A stretch of DNA of 50,083 nucleotides, taken from assembly GCA_947594925.1 (NCBI GenBank), contig CANQEJ010000004.1, positions 1 to 50,083 of the forward strand, read 5' to 3'. The stretch comes from an uncultured Bacilli bacterium (GTDB taxonomy: Bacteria > Bacillota_I > Bacilli_A > RF39 > UBA660). Positions within the stretch are counted from its first letter, which is position 1. Each line of letters starts with the position of its first letter. The translations under genes and the position numbers were made by a program. The notes beneath the pieces are model-generated. The model was given only the letters and a program-made list of their open reading frames with translations, made no database searches and was not told the DNA's origin. Shown one piece after another: positions 35,650 to 44,336 of the stretch.

Positions 35650-36003
35650 ATGTCTCAGTATGCTCATAAGGCAATGACTAAAGATTTAATTAAGTTTTGT
35701 GATTATATGTATGGACGCAAAACGCCTAAAACTAAAAGAGATATAGAAAACTTTGAAGCTAATTATTTTGCTATGTGTCTTCTGCTTCCCGAAAATCTAT
35801 TAATGGAAACGACCTTAGTATTATGTGGGAGTTTAAAAGTTTTATTAGAAAATAGGGATTATTTTAATTGTATTGCTACTTTATTTAATGTTGAGCCTTG
35901 GCTTCTTAAAGTAAGAATAGATGAAATTTTAGCTAAAGAAGATTATGAAATATTAGAACAAGAAAGTAAAAATACCTTAATTAGAAAATTTACTAATAAT
36001 TAG
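35650..36003 (+). CDS. ImmA/IrrE-like C-terminal fragment or remnant
   Basis: The 117-residue product contains FEANYFAMCLLLPENLL and a later FNVEPWLLKVRI, which resemble the part of ImmA/IrrE (DUF955) metallopeptidases just after the HExxH motif and their C-terminal end. The zinc motif itself is absent: the sequence before FEANYF is short and basic and has no HExxH. It may be a decayed anti-repressor from a lost mobile element or a repurposed small protein. Start has an AAGGAAGTG site. Assignment is by eye and modest. Confidence 0.5.
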   Translation: MSQYAHKAMTKDLIKFCDYMYGRKTPKTKRDIENFEANYFAMCLLLPENLLMETTLVLCGSLKVLLENRDYFNCIATLFNVEPWLLKVRIDEILAKEDYEILEQESKNTLIRKFTNN

Positions 36004-36027
36004 TTATTAAAATATTAAGGAATTGAT

Positions 36028-36056
36028 TTGCTATCTTGGTTAAAAAGTTATATAAT
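36028..36056 (+). promoter_or_regulatory. Promoter of the T-box/thrS unit
   Basis: TTGCTA (36028-36033), a 17-bp spacer and a perfect TATAAT (36051-36056) precede the T-box leader. Confidence 0.6.
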
Positions 36057-36084
36057 ATATTCGTAAATTGATTATGAAAGACAT

Positions 36085-36260
36085 GATTTTTAAGAACTTT
36101 TTAAAAAGAGACTTAGTGGTTGGTGGAAACTAAGAGAAGACTTAAAAGTTACTCCTTTCTAGAGAGTTTAATAAACTCCGGTTAGAAGCCGTTATCTTAA
36201 ATTAAGCAAACAAAGGATGGTACCGTCATTAAATTGGCTCCTTGGTATTATCCTTTTTTA
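36085..36260 (+). promoter_or_regulatory. T-box leader, probably threonine-specific
   Basis: The T-box sequence AAAGGATGGTACCGTC (36212-36227) carries the TGG that pairs with uncharged tRNA ends. The same region starts a terminator: AAAGGATGGTACC with GGTATTATCCTTT (36244-36256) plus T run. Stem I is closed by AACTTTT (36095-36101) and AAAAGTT (36144-36150); ACT, a threonine codon, lies on the 3' side of its internal loop (36140-36142), matching thrS downstream. Stem I spans only about 56 nt, shorter than the classical 100. Uncharged tRNA-Thr should promote read-through. Confidence 0.85.
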
Positions 36261-36278
36261 TTTTAAAGGAGGAATATG

Positions 36279-36896
36279 ATGAATATAGAGGTATTTACCC
36301 AATCAGCAATTAAACTTACAGGTAAGAATATTATTTATTTTGACCCATATAAAATTGCTACGGCGTTTCATGATGCTGATTATATATTTATTACCCATGA
36401 CCATTATGACCATTTTGATTTAGCATCACTTAAAAATGTTATGAAAGATGATACTAAATTAATAATTCCTAAAATAATGGAAAAAGAAGGAAGAAAAGTT
36501 ACAAATAATATTATGTTAGTGGAACCTAATCAAAATTATGAATTAGATAGTTTAGTTTTTCGGACATCTGCTTCTTATAATTTAGATAAACCTTATCACC
36601 CTCAAGAAAAAGGTTATGTTGGTTATAATATTAAGATAGATGAGACTTGGTATTATATTATGGGAGATACTGATGTTACAGAGGATATTAAAGATATTAA
36701 AACGGATATATGTTTTGTTCCGATTGGAGGAACTTATACGATGAACGTTCAAGAAGCTGCTTCTTATATTAATGAAATAAAACCGAAAAAGGTAATTCCA
36801 ATTCATTATGGAAGTATTGTTGGTGATATTAGTTTAAAAGATGATTTTCAAAATTTAATTAATAAAGATATTATAGTAGATATTTATATAAAATAG
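36279..36896 (+). CDS. Metallo-beta-lactamase-fold hydrolase (UPF0173/COG2220-like)
   Basis: The 205-residue product has the metal-binding motif THDHYDHFD, the later GDTD, and a final IPIHYG, in the order of the MBL fold. It resembles the small stand-alone COG2220 hydrolases of unknown substrate. Two adjacent ATG codons exist; 36279 has better spacing (6 bases) from AAGGAGG. It is the first gene after the T-box, 13 bases before thrS, so its expression should respond to threonyl-tRNA charging, which is an unusual regulon member. Confidence 0.85.
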   Translation: MNIEVFTQSAIKLTGKNIIYFDPYKIATAFHDADYIFITHDHYDHFDLASLKNVMKDDTKLIIPKIMEKEGRKVTNNIMLVEPNQNYELDSLVFRTSASYNLDKPYHPQEKGYVGYNIKIDETWYYIMGDTDVTEDIKDIKTDICFVPIGGTYTMNVQEAASYINEIKPKKVIPIHYGSIVGDISLKDDFQNLINKDIIVDIYIK

Positions 36897-36909
36897 GAGG
36901 AATTTAATA

Positions 36910-38664
36910 ATGATAAATATTAAAGAAAATGAAAATTTAAATACGTTAAATCATAGCTGCGCACATGTATTGGCTCAAGCTATTAAACATTTATATCCAG
37001 ATGCGAAATTTTGGGTAGGACCTGTAGTCGATAGTGGCTTTTATTACGATATTGATTTAGGCGATATTGTAATTAAAGAAGAAGATTTTCCTAAAATTGA
37101 AAAGGAAATGAAAAAAATTATTAAAGATGGAAAAAGAATAGTTCGTAAGGAACTTTCGAAAGATGAAGCTTTAGAGATGTTTAAAGATGACCCTTATAAG
37201 ATTGATTTAATTTCCAGGATGGATGAAGAAAATACCGTTATTTCTTGTTATACGCAAGGCGATTTTACAGACCTTTGTCGGGGACCACATATGGAAACAG
37301 TTAAAGCTTGTAAGAATTTTAAATTATTAAAAGTTTCCGGAGCTTACTGGAAGGGAGACAAAAATAATAAGGTTTTACAAAGAATTTATGGTGTTTGCTT
37401 TCCCACTGAAGAAGAGTTAACTGCTTATTTAGAAGAATTAGAAGAAGCTAAAAATCGTGACCATCGTAAAATAGGTAAAGATTTAGATATTTTCTTTATG
37501 AACGATTTAGTTGGTAAAGGGTTACCTATGTATTTACCAAATGGTTATATAATTTGGGAAGAGTTAGAAAATTATATTAAGGATAAAGAGAAAAAGTTAG
37601 GATATCAACATGTTTTAACACCACCTTTAGGAAATGTTGAGTTATATAAAACTTCTGGTCACTGGGAACATTACAAAGATAATATGTTTCCTAAAATGGA
37701 AGTGGAAGGCGAAGAATTTGTTTTACGTCCAATGAATTGTCCTCATCATATGATGATTTATGCTAATGCTATACACTCATATCGCGATTTACCAATTAGA
37801 ATAGGGGAAATTGCTCGTGACTGTCGCTTTGAAGCTAGTGGAGCTTTAAAAGGAATTGAAAGAACTCGTTCTTTTTGTCAAAATGATGCGCATCTTTTCG
37901 TAACGCCAGAACAAATTGAAAGTGAATTTACCAGTGTCGTTAATTTAATTTTAGAAGCTTATAAAGATTTAAATATTACTAATTATACATTTGAACTTTC
38001 TTTAAGAGACCCAGATGATAAAGTTAAATATCATAATGACGATGCTATGTGGGATATGGCTGAAGATACTTTAAGAAAAGTTTTAAATAATATTGGAATT
38101 GTTTATACGGAAAAAATAGGGGAAGCAGCTTTTTATGGACCAAAACTTGATGTTCAAGTTAAACCAGCGGTAGGAAATGAGATAACAATTTCTACTTGTC
38201 AATTAGATTTCTGTCTGCCAGCAAAATTCAATTTAACATATGTCGATAAAGATGGTTCGAAAAAAACACCAGTTGTTTTACACCGGGCTGTATTTGGTTC
38301 TATTGACCGTTTTATTGCTTACTATTTAGAAGAAACAAAAGGGGCTCTTCCTTTATGGTTATCACCAGTGCAAATCAATGTTATTCCTGTTAATAATGCT
38401 TATCATTTAAAATATGCAGAAGAGATATATGAAACATTAAAAGAGCAAGGTTTTAGAGTAGAACTTGATGACCGAGATGAAAAATTAGGCTATAAAATGC
38501 GTGAAAGTCAAACTAGAAAAATTCCTTATAATCTTATTTTAGGTCAAAAGGAAGTAGATGACAAAACTATTAGTTATCGTAAATATAGTCAGACTGAAAC
38601 TGTTACTTTAAATACGAAAGAATTTATTAAACAAATTCAAAATGAAAAGAATAATTATCAATAA
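36910..38664 (+). CDS. thrS: Threonyl-tRNA synthetase without the TGS domain
   Basis: ThrRS charges tRNA-Thr. The 584-residue product starts directly at the editing domain, with the HxxxH site at H15/H19 (HSCAHVLAQA) and the later LCRGPHM. The class II catalytic core has the zinc ligands in MNCPHHM, DAHLFV and LHRAVFGS, and motif 2 FRFEASG-like RDCRFEASGALKGIERTRSF. The anticodon-binding domain closes it. Typical bacterial enzymes are about 640 residues with an N-terminal TGS domain, missing here. AGGAGGAATT precedes the ATG at a normal distance, and the in-frame upstream sequence is the neighbouring gene's end, so a longer start is not supported. Confidence 0.95.
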   Translation: MINIKENENLNTLNHSCAHVLAQAIKHLYPDAKFWVGPVVDSGFYYDIDLGDIVIKEEDFPKIEKEMKKIIKDGKRIVRKELSKDEALEMFKDDPYKIDLISRMDEENTVISCYTQGDFTDLCRGPHMETVKACKNFKLLKVSGAYWKGDKNNKVLQRIYGVCFPTEEELTAYLEELEEAKNRDHRKIGKDLDIFFMNDLVGKGLPMYLPNGYIIWEELENYIKDKEKKLGYQHVLTPPLGNVELYKTSGHWEHYKDNMFPKMEVEGEEFVLRPMNCPHHMMIYANAIHSYRDLPIRIGEIARDCRFEASGALKGIERTRSFCQNDAHLFVTPEQIESEFTSVVNLILEAYKDLNITNYTFELSLRDPDDKVKYHNDDAMWDMAEDTLRKVLNNIGIVYTEKIGEAAFYGPKLDVQVKPAVGNEITISTCQLDFCLPAKFNLTYVDKDGSKKTPVVLHRAVFGSIDRFIAYYLEETKGALPLWLSPVQINVIPVNNAYHLKYAEEIYETLKEQGFRVELDDRDEKLGYKMRESQTRKIPYNLILGQKEVDDKTISYRKYSQTETVTLNTKEFIKQIQNEKNNYQ

Positions 38665-38688
38665 AAGCTTCTTATAAGCATTTTGCTA

Positions 38689-38717
38689 TTGACAAAATAC
38701 AAAAAAAGTGGTATCAT
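38689..38717 (+). promoter_or_regulatory. Strong promoter of the second cysteine-rich secreted protein
   Basis: Perfect TTGACA (38689-38694), a 17-bp spacer and TATCAT (38712-38717), closely like the promoter of the paralogue at 4 kb. The leader is only about 20 nt. AATCCC (38719-38724) can pair with GGGATT (38735-38740), which includes the ribosome-binding site, so translation may be restrained. Confidence 0.7.
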
Positions 38718-38744
38718 CAATCCCGTTGAAATGGGGGATTTGAA

Positions 38745-39656
38745 ATGAAAAGAAAGAATTTAGTGAAAAAGGTTATTTTAGCTTTAGGAGCTTTAGCTTT
38801 ATTAGTATCATATACTGATGTTGCTAGTGCTTCTCAAACAAAAGTAAAAGTAAGTACTAATAATCAATTTAAATTAACTTGTGATTATTGGGATGAATCT
38901 GGTGAATTAACTTGGGGAAATCAAGAATTCATTGGAAACTTTGCTGATGCGGAAGGTTATGAAAGTAATAACTCTAGAGCTTGTGGAACAACAGCAAAAA
39001 CTAAAAAATATCCTTATGGTGATGAAAATTATGATAATTTACCTTTAGGTTCATCAGTTGTTTATGATAGTTGTACAGGCTCAACTGGAAAACAAAAAGC
39101 CGTAGTTGGTCAAAGTTGTAGTAAAAAGGGGAAAGCAAAATTATGTGCTGTTAAATGGGCTGGTTATTGTTATAAAGATGAAGAGTCAGCTAGTTTGTAT
39201 AATGCCGATGCCGAAGCTGCTAAATTTAGTATTGCTAAATCAAGTATAACTGTTAATAATACAACAAAATTTAAAAATGTTGATGCTTGTGCTTATATCG
39301 ACATTGCTAATGAAGATATTATTAGTTATGATGCCGAAGATAATGTGGTTACTGCTTTAAAAAGTGGTTCAACCAAAGTTCGTTGTTATAATAACAATGA
39401 TGATGTAATTCGTACGATTAATGTTACAGTTAATGATAAAAGTAATTCTAAATATCGTTATGTAAATGTTAGTACTGGTATGTTTGCTAAAAAAGATGGT
39501 ACTGGATTATTTACACCATTAAGTACATGTACAAAAGTAACATATTTAAATAAAAAAATAGATGGTTATTGCAAAATTAAATATAATGGTAAAACTGGTT
39601 ATATTTTCTGTCCAGAATTAAGTGTTAGTGAACCTACTGAGTGTTCTATGAATTAA
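38745..39656 (+). CDS. Secreted cysteine-rich protein with Ig-like and SH3-like regions (paralogue)
   Basis: The 303-residue product has a signal peptide (VILALGALALLVSY, cut near VASA) and shares with the protein at 4074-4949 the motifs ELTWGNQEF, RACGTT, CTGSTGKQ, VVGQSCSKKGKA, WAGYCYKD, an Ig-like part (ALKSGSTKVRCYNN) and an SH3-like end (DGYCKIKYNGKTGYIFC). Cysteine positions are largely kept, implying the same disulfides. Two copies about 35 kb apart, each with a strong promoter of its own, suggest abundant, partly redundant wall or extracellular proteins. Exact function unknown. Confidence 0.87.
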   Translation: MKRKNLVKKVILALGALALLVSYTDVASASQTKVKVSTNNQFKLTCDYWDESGELTWGNQEFIGNFADAEGYESNNSRACGTTAKTKKYPYGDENYDNLPLGSSVVYDSCTGSTGKQKAVVGQSCSKKGKAKLCAVKWAGYCYKDEESASLYNADAEAAKFSIAKSSITVNNTTKFKNVDACAYIDIANEDIISYDAEDNVVTALKSGSTKVRCYNNNDDVIRTINVTVNDKSNSKYRYVNVSTGMFAKKDGTGLFTPLSTCTKVTYLNKKIDGYCKIKYNGKTGYIFCPELSVSEPTECSMN

Positions 39657-39681
39657 GCATTGAATTTCAATGCTTTTTTTA
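39655..39681 (+). terminator. Rho-independent terminator
   Basis: AGCATTGAA (39656-39664) and TTCAATGCT (39666-39674) followed by T run. Confidence 0.8.
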
Positions 39682-39691
39682 GTGCCCTTTC

Positions 39692-39720
39692 TTGACACAG
39701 CTAAACGCATTAGCTAAAAT
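39692..39720 (+). promoter_or_regulatory. Promoter of the ABC transporter unit
   Basis: Perfect TTGACA (39692-39697), a 17-bp spacer and TAAAAT (39715-39720). Confidence 0.75.
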
Positions 39721-39770
39721 TAAAGCAGGAGGAATTGGCCTCAAGAAAGCAAAATAGAAAGGATTACAAA

Positions 39771-40661
39771 ATGAGTTTAGTATTAGAAAATGTCAGTAAA
39801 AAATTTGGTAATAAAATAGCGGTTAAAAATCTATCTTTAACTTTAGATAAACCTGGTGTTTATGGTTTACTAGGAACTAATGGAGCCGGTAAAACAACAA
39901 CAATTAGAATGCTTTTAGGAATTCTCAAAAAAGATGAAGGAAGTATTACTTGGAATAATAAAGAGGTAGAAAGAAAGGCGGTTAATTTTGGTTATTTGCC
40001 AGAAGAAAGAGGCGTCTATCCGAAAACAGTAATTAGAAGACAACTTTTATATTTTGCTATTTTAAAAGGTATGAAAAAGAAAGCTGCGGAAAAGGCTATT
40101 ATTCATTGGGCCAAAATATTAAAAGTGTCCGAATATTTAGATATGCCCGCCGAGAAGCTATCGAAAGGCAATCAACAAAAAATTCAATTTATGAGTGCAA
40201 TTATTCATGACCCACAATTAATAGTTTTAGATGAGCCATTTAGTGGGTTAGACCCAGTAAATACAGAAATTATTAAAAATGTAATTATTGATTTAGTTAA
40301 AAAAGGTAAATATATTATTATGTCTGCTCATCAAATGGTAACTATTGAAGAATTTTGCAGTGATATATTAATATTAAATAAAGGAAAAACAGTTTTACAA
40401 GGTAATTTAAAAGAAATAAAAAATACTTATAAAGCCAATAGAGTAGAAATAGATGTCAATCAAGATATTAAGAAAATTATTAAAGAATTAAATTTAGAAA
40501 TAGAAATAGAAAAAAATAATCAATATAAAATTAAAATTGATGATGAGAAAAAAGCTTATAAATTATTAGAACGGGTAGTAAAAGAAAATATTGCTGTAAC
40601 CAAGTTTGAAATTGAAAAACCAACTTTAAATGATATATTCATTGAAAAGGTAGGTGAGTAA
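39771..40661 (+). CDS. ABC transporter ATPase (NatA-like)
   Basis: The 296-residue product has Walker A GTNGAGKTTTIR, signature LSKGNQQKIQF, Walker B LIVLDEPFSGLDP and the H-loop SAHQM. The wording matches ATPases of ABC-2 exporters such as NatA. The ATG at 39771 is chosen for its AAAGGA site 7 bases away; an in-frame TTG at 39735 has AGGAGG only 2 bases ahead and would add 12 basic residues. The permease follows after one base. Substrate (Na+, drug or peptide) cannot be told. Confidence 0.9.
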   Translation: MSLVLENVSKKFGNKIAVKNLSLTLDKPGVYGLLGTNGAGKTTTIRMLLGILKKDEGSITWNNKEVERKAVNFGYLPEERGVYPKTVIRRQLLYFAILKGMKKKAAEKAIIHWAKILKVSEYLDMPAEKLSKGNQQKIQFMSAIIHDPQLIVLDEPFSGLDPVNTEIIKNVIIDLVKKGKYIIMSAHQMVTIEEFCSDILILNKGKTVLQGNLKEIKNTYKANRVEIDVNQDIKKIIKELNLEIEIEKNNQYKIKIDDEKKAYKLLERVVKENIAVTKFEIEKPTLNDIFIEKVGE

Positions 40662-40662
40662 A

Positions 40663-41880
40663 ATGAAAGATATTGGAATTGTTTCTAAATTTACTTTTAT
40701 GGAAATGATTAGAAGAAAATCTTTTATTGTTTCGACTATTATCATTATGCTTTTAATTATTATTGGTTTTAATGTTCCAAATATTATTAATATGGTTTCA
40801 AAGGAAAGTAATATTAGTGAGAGTAGTAAAATCTTAATATCTGACCAAGAAAATGTTTTTGAAGGGAAATTAGATGCTTTAGATACTAAAGAATTAGGGT
40901 ATAGTTTAAAAATTAAAGATAGTTCCTTTGCCCAAATTAAAAAGGAAATAGAAAGTTCAAAGATTGCCGCTGGTATTATTATTGAAAAAGAAGATAATGA
41001 AATAACTTTTCGTTATGTTGTCAATGACACAATGGCTATGATGCCACAGGATTTAGAAAAAGAATTAGAAAGTTTATATACTAATTTACAAATAGAAAAG
41101 TTAGAACTTAACTCTGATGAAATTAAGATGCTTACTCCAACATTTAATACCAAAGTAGAACAAACAGCCACTATTAAAGGAAATATTTTAGTTATTACTT
41201 TATTATCAATAGTCTTATTTTATGCTATTTATTTCTGTGCTTATCAAGTTTCTAGTTCAATAACCACGGAAAAAACTTCGAAAATTATGGAAACTTTAGT
41301 AACTTCAACTAGTCCCAGAAATATTGTTTTAGGAAAAACTATTGGGATTGGCTTAGGAGGTTTAATGCAGATGTTAATTCTAGTCTTAACTGCTATTTTA
41401 AGTGCAAAATTATTCTTAAATAGTGAAATGTTAAAGATGGTATTAACATCAACGCAAGTAAGTCCTTTAAATATTTTCTTAATTATTGTCTTCTTTATAT
41501 TAGGTTATTATCTTTTTGCCTTAATATATGCGTTATGTGGCTCTACGGTAAGTAAACCAGAAGATATCCAAGCCGCCAATATGCCAGTAGCTATAATTAC
41601 TATAGCGGGATTTTATTTATCAGAATTAATTATTTCGACCCCAGTTGGACCTTTAACAACCTTTGCTACTTTATGTCCTTTTTCATCACCATTTGCAATG
41701 CCATCGAGAATAATGATGGGATTGGCTACGGGAAAAGAAGTATTAATTTCGTTAATAATATTAATTGTAGCTATTTTCTTAGTTGCTCATATTGCGATTA
41801 AAATTTATTCTAATGCCATTTTAAATTATGGCTCTAGAATGACTATTAAAGATTTAATTAAAATGTATAAAGCTAAATAG
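40663..41880 (+). CDS. ABC-2 type permease (NatB-like)
   Basis: The 405-residue product has one N-terminal membrane helix, a long extracellular region (about 45-180) and a C-terminal block of five or so helices including ITTEKTSKIMETLVTS, the conserved cytoplasmic loop of NatB/CcmB-type ABC-2 permeases. ATG at 40663 has GGTGAG upstream. Together with the ATPase it forms an exporter. Neighbouring secreted-protein and tRNA genes give no clue to cargo. Confidence 0.88.
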   Translation: MKDIGIVSKFTFMEMIRRKSFIVSTIIIMLLIIIGFNVPNIINMVSKESNISESSKILISDQENVFEGKLDALDTKELGYSLKIKDSSFAQIKKEIESSKIAAGIIIEKEDNEITFRYVVNDTMAMMPQDLEKELESLYTNLQIEKLELNSDEIKMLTPTFNTKVEQTATIKGNILVITLLSIVLFYAIYFCAYQVSSSITTEKTSKIMETLVTSTSPRNIVLGKTIGIGLGGLMQMLILVLTAILSAKLFLNSEMLKMVLTSTQVSPLNIFLIIVFFILGYYLFALIYALCGSTVSKPEDIQAANMPVAIITIAGFYLSELIISTPVGPLTTFATLCPFSSPFAMPSRIMMGLATGKEVLISLIILIVAIFLVAHIAIKIYSNAILNYGSRMTIKDLIKMYKAK

Positions 41881-41910
41881 AAATCAGAAATTTACTCTGA
41901 TTTTTATTTT
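41880..41910 (+). terminator. Rho-independent terminator
   Basis: AAATCAGA (41881-41888) and TCTGATTT (41896-41903) with a T-rich tail. Confidence 0.75.
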
Positions 41911-41966
41911 GGGAAGCTTAACTTTTTTTCTTTTCTAAAATATGCTAAAATGGTGTTGGTGAAATA

Positions 41967-43061
41967 ATGATAACAGAACTTGAAGATGTTTTACAAACAA
42001 TTATTGAGGCGGGCTTTGAAGCTTATGTTGTAGGAGGCTATGTCCGTGATTATATTTTAGGGAAACAAACTAATGATGTTGATATATGTACAAATGCACT
42101 ACCTAGAGACTTAACTACAATATTTGCTCAAGAAAATATTAAAGTATCTACTTATGGCTCTCTTAAGCTTTTAAAGAATAAATTTAATATCGATATTACA
42201 ACTTATCGTAAAGAACTTAAATACGTTAATGGTAAACTTGCCGAAATTGAATATATTAGCGATTTAGAAACTGATATTAAAAGAAGAGATTTCACTATTA
42301 ATGCTTTATATATGGATATGCAAGGTAATATTATCGATAAAGTAGGAGGACTTAAGGATTTAAGAACAAAAACAATTAGAGTTGTTGGTAATATTGAAGA
42401 TAAGTTTAAAGAAGACCCTTTACGTATCCTAAGAGCTTTAAGATTTAAAATAACTTTAGATTTTAATTTAGATGATGATATTATTGAATATATTCATAAT
42501 CATAAGGAAGAATTAGCTTTAATTTCTAATACGCGAAAAAAAGAAGAAATAACGAAGATGCTGATATCTAAAAATGTTGTTTCGGGATTTCAATATTTAA
42601 AAGACCTACAAATTTTAGATATTCTGGGAATAAGTTATCATAATTTAAAATATCTTGATGATATAAATGGGATGTACGCGCAATTAGAATTACCTGAGGA
42701 TTATCCTTTAACTAAAGAAGAAAAAGATAATATTAAGAAGATTAAAGAAATAGTAAGTTATAAAACAGTTGATTTAGGTATTCTTTTTAATTATGGTTTA
42801 TATCTATCTGGTGTAGCAGGGGAAATATTAGGAATAGATAAAAAGGAAATAAATGAAAGATTTAAAAATTTACCGATTAAGAGTGAAAGTGAACTTTCTA
42901 TTGATGGCGATGAAATTCAAAAGATATTAGAAATAGAACCATCTAAAGTAATTCAAGAAGTGCAAAATGGTTTAATTATGTTAATATTAAATGGAAAATT
43001 AGAAAATAAAAAAGAAAGCTTAATAGAATTTTTAAAAGAAAATAAAAGGATGTGGGTTTAA
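41967..43061 (+). CDS. cca: CCA tRNA nucleotidyltransferase
   Basis: The enzyme adds or repairs the 3' CCA of tRNAs. The 364-residue product has the class II nucleotidyltransferase core: GGYVRDYILGKQTNDVDICT with the DxD metal pair, RRDFTINALYMD, and the RILRALRFK template motif. The C-terminal half is helical and less conserved. Length fits the family (about 400). Directly followed by dnaD with no gap, so the two are co-transcribed. Confidence 0.93.
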   Translation: MITELEDVLQTIIEAGFEAYVVGGYVRDYILGKQTNDVDICTNALPRDLTTIFAQENIKVSTYGSLKLLKNKFNIDITTYRKELKYVNGKLAEIEYISDLETDIKRRDFTINALYMDMQGNIIDKVGGLKDLRTKTIRVVGNIEDKFKEDPLRILRALRFKITLDFNLDDDIIEYIHNHKEELALISNTRKKEEITKMLISKNVVSGFQYLKDLQILDILGISYHNLKYLDDINGMYAQLELPEDYPLTKEEKDNIKKIKEIVSYKTVDLGILFNYGLYLSGVAGEILGIDKKEINERFKNLPIKSESELSIDGDEIQKILEIEPSKVIQEVQNGLIMLILNGKLENKKESLIEFLKENKRMWV

Positions 43062-43709
43062 ATGCTTGATTATAAAAATATTTTAAATGTAAAACATTAT
43101 GTTGTTTCCGAAGTAATTATTAAAGAACTTTTAAAATTTTCTTTAACTTTAAATGAATTTTTGTTAGTTATTTATTTTTATAATGAAGATAATAAAGTGT
43201 TTGATATAGTGGAAATAAAAAAACGTTTAGGTTTAGAAGAAAAGGATATTTTAGAAGCCTTTAATAATTTAACTGTCAAAAAGTTAATTAATATTGTCGT
43301 TTCTAAAGATGAAGGAGGAAAAATTACTGAAACAATATCTTTAGATGGTTTATTTGCTAATTTAACTAATACGCTTAAAGAGGATAATAAGGACCAACAA
43401 AAGAGTAATGTTTTTGATATTTTTGAACAAGAATTTAATCGTTCTCTAACCCCAATAGAATATGAAATAGTTAATGCTTGGCTAGATAATAATACGAGTG
43501 AAGATTTAATAATGGGGGCTTTAAAAGAAGCAACATATAATGGTGTTAAGAGTTTTAGATATATTGATAAAATAATTTATGAGTGGCAAAAGAAAGGCTT
43601 TAAGACGATGGAAGATGTTAAGGCTCATATTAATAATCAATATAAAGAAGAAAAAGGCAAAAAAGAAGAGTTATTTGATTATGATTGGTTAGATGATGAT
43701 GAAGTATAA
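43062..43709 (+). CDS. dnaD: DNA replication protein DnaD
   Basis: The 215-residue product has the N-terminal winged-helix domain and the C-terminal DnaD domain with FEQEFNRSLTPIEYEIVNAW and YIDKIIYEWQKKGFK, the latter being the YxxxILxxW-type ssDNA-binding motif. DnaD works with PriA, DnaB and DnaI. The ATG abuts the cca stop. The dnaD-nth-ponA-recU order is the same as in Bacillus subtilis, where the PBP and RecU genes also come next. Confidence 0.92.
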   Translation: MLDYKNILNVKHYVVSEVIIKELLKFSLTLNEFLLVIYFYNEDNKVFDIVEIKKRLGLEEKDILEAFNNLTVKKLINIVVSKDEGGKITETISLDGLFANLTNTLKEDNKDQQKSNVFDIFEQEFNRSLTPIEYEIVNAWLDNNTSEDLIMGALKEATYNGVKSFRYIDKIIYEWQKKGFKTMEDVKAHINNQYKEEKGKKEELFDYDWLDDDEV

Positions 43710-44322
43710 TATTTTAGAAAAGTTAGATATAATGATACCTAATCCCCATTGTGAATTAGAATATAATTGCGACTACGAACTTTTAATTGCGACAGTGTTA
43801 TCGGCGCAATGTACTGATGCACGGGTTAATATGGTAACTAAAGAATTATTTAGTAAGTATGATATATTTTCTTTAAGTAAAGCTTCTTTAAAAGATATTG
43901 AAAATATTATAAGACCGGTAGGAACTTATACGAAAAAAAGTGAATATATTTTAAAAATAGCGCAGGCTTTAGTAAATGATTATGAGGGAAAGGTTCCTAA
44001 TAATCGAAAGTATTTAGAAACTTTGCCGGGTGTAGGGCGTAAGACTTGTAATGTAGTCTTATCTAATATTTATAATGTTCCTGCTATTGCTGTTGATACC
44101 CATGTAGAAAGAGTAGCTAAAAGACTTTCTTTAGCTAAGGATAGTGATGATGTTTTAAAAGTTGAACAAAAATTAATGCGCAAGGTTCCAAAAGCTAAAT
44201 GGAGTAGAACTCATCATCAATTAGTTTTATTTGGTCGTTATATTTGTAAAGCTAAAAATCCTCTTTGTGCTAATTGTTTATTACAAGAAGAGTGTAAATA
44301 TTACAAAAAAAATACTAAGTAA
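43693..44322 (+). CDS. nth: Endonuclease III (DNA glycosylase/AP lyase)
   Basis: The 209-residue product has the helix-hairpin-helix LPGVGRKTCNVVLS with catalytic Lys, the catalytic Asp in AVDTHVERVAKRL, and the iron-sulfur motif CKAKNPLCANCLLQEEC (C-x6-C-x2-C-x5-C). It removes oxidised pyrimidines. It overlaps dnaD by 17 bases; three ATG codons in a row (43693, 43696, 43699) make the exact start uncertain. Confidence 0.96.
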   Translation: MMMKYNILEKLDIMIPNPHCELEYNCDYELLIATVLSAQCTDARVNMVTKELFSKYDIFSLSKASLKDIENIIRPVGTYTKKSEYILKIAQALVNDYEGKVPNNRKYLETLPGVGRKTCNVVLSNIYNVPAIAVDTHVERVAKRLSLAKDSDDVLKVEQKLMRKVPKAKWSRTHHQLVLFGRYICKAKNPLCANCLLQEECKYYKKNTK

Positions 44323-44336
44323 ATAGTATTTTTTTT
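44309..44336. terminator. Bidirectional terminator between nth and the PBP gene
   Basis: AAAATACTA and TAGTATTTT form a stem flanked by A and T runs, between converging genes; its right end touches the PBP stop codon. Confidence 0.75.

Noticed and set aside
39735-39770. TTG start for the ABC ATPase with AGGAGG just ahead
   Set aside because: Only two bases separate AGGAGG from the TTG, and the added residues precede the normal family start; ATG 39771 has better spacing.
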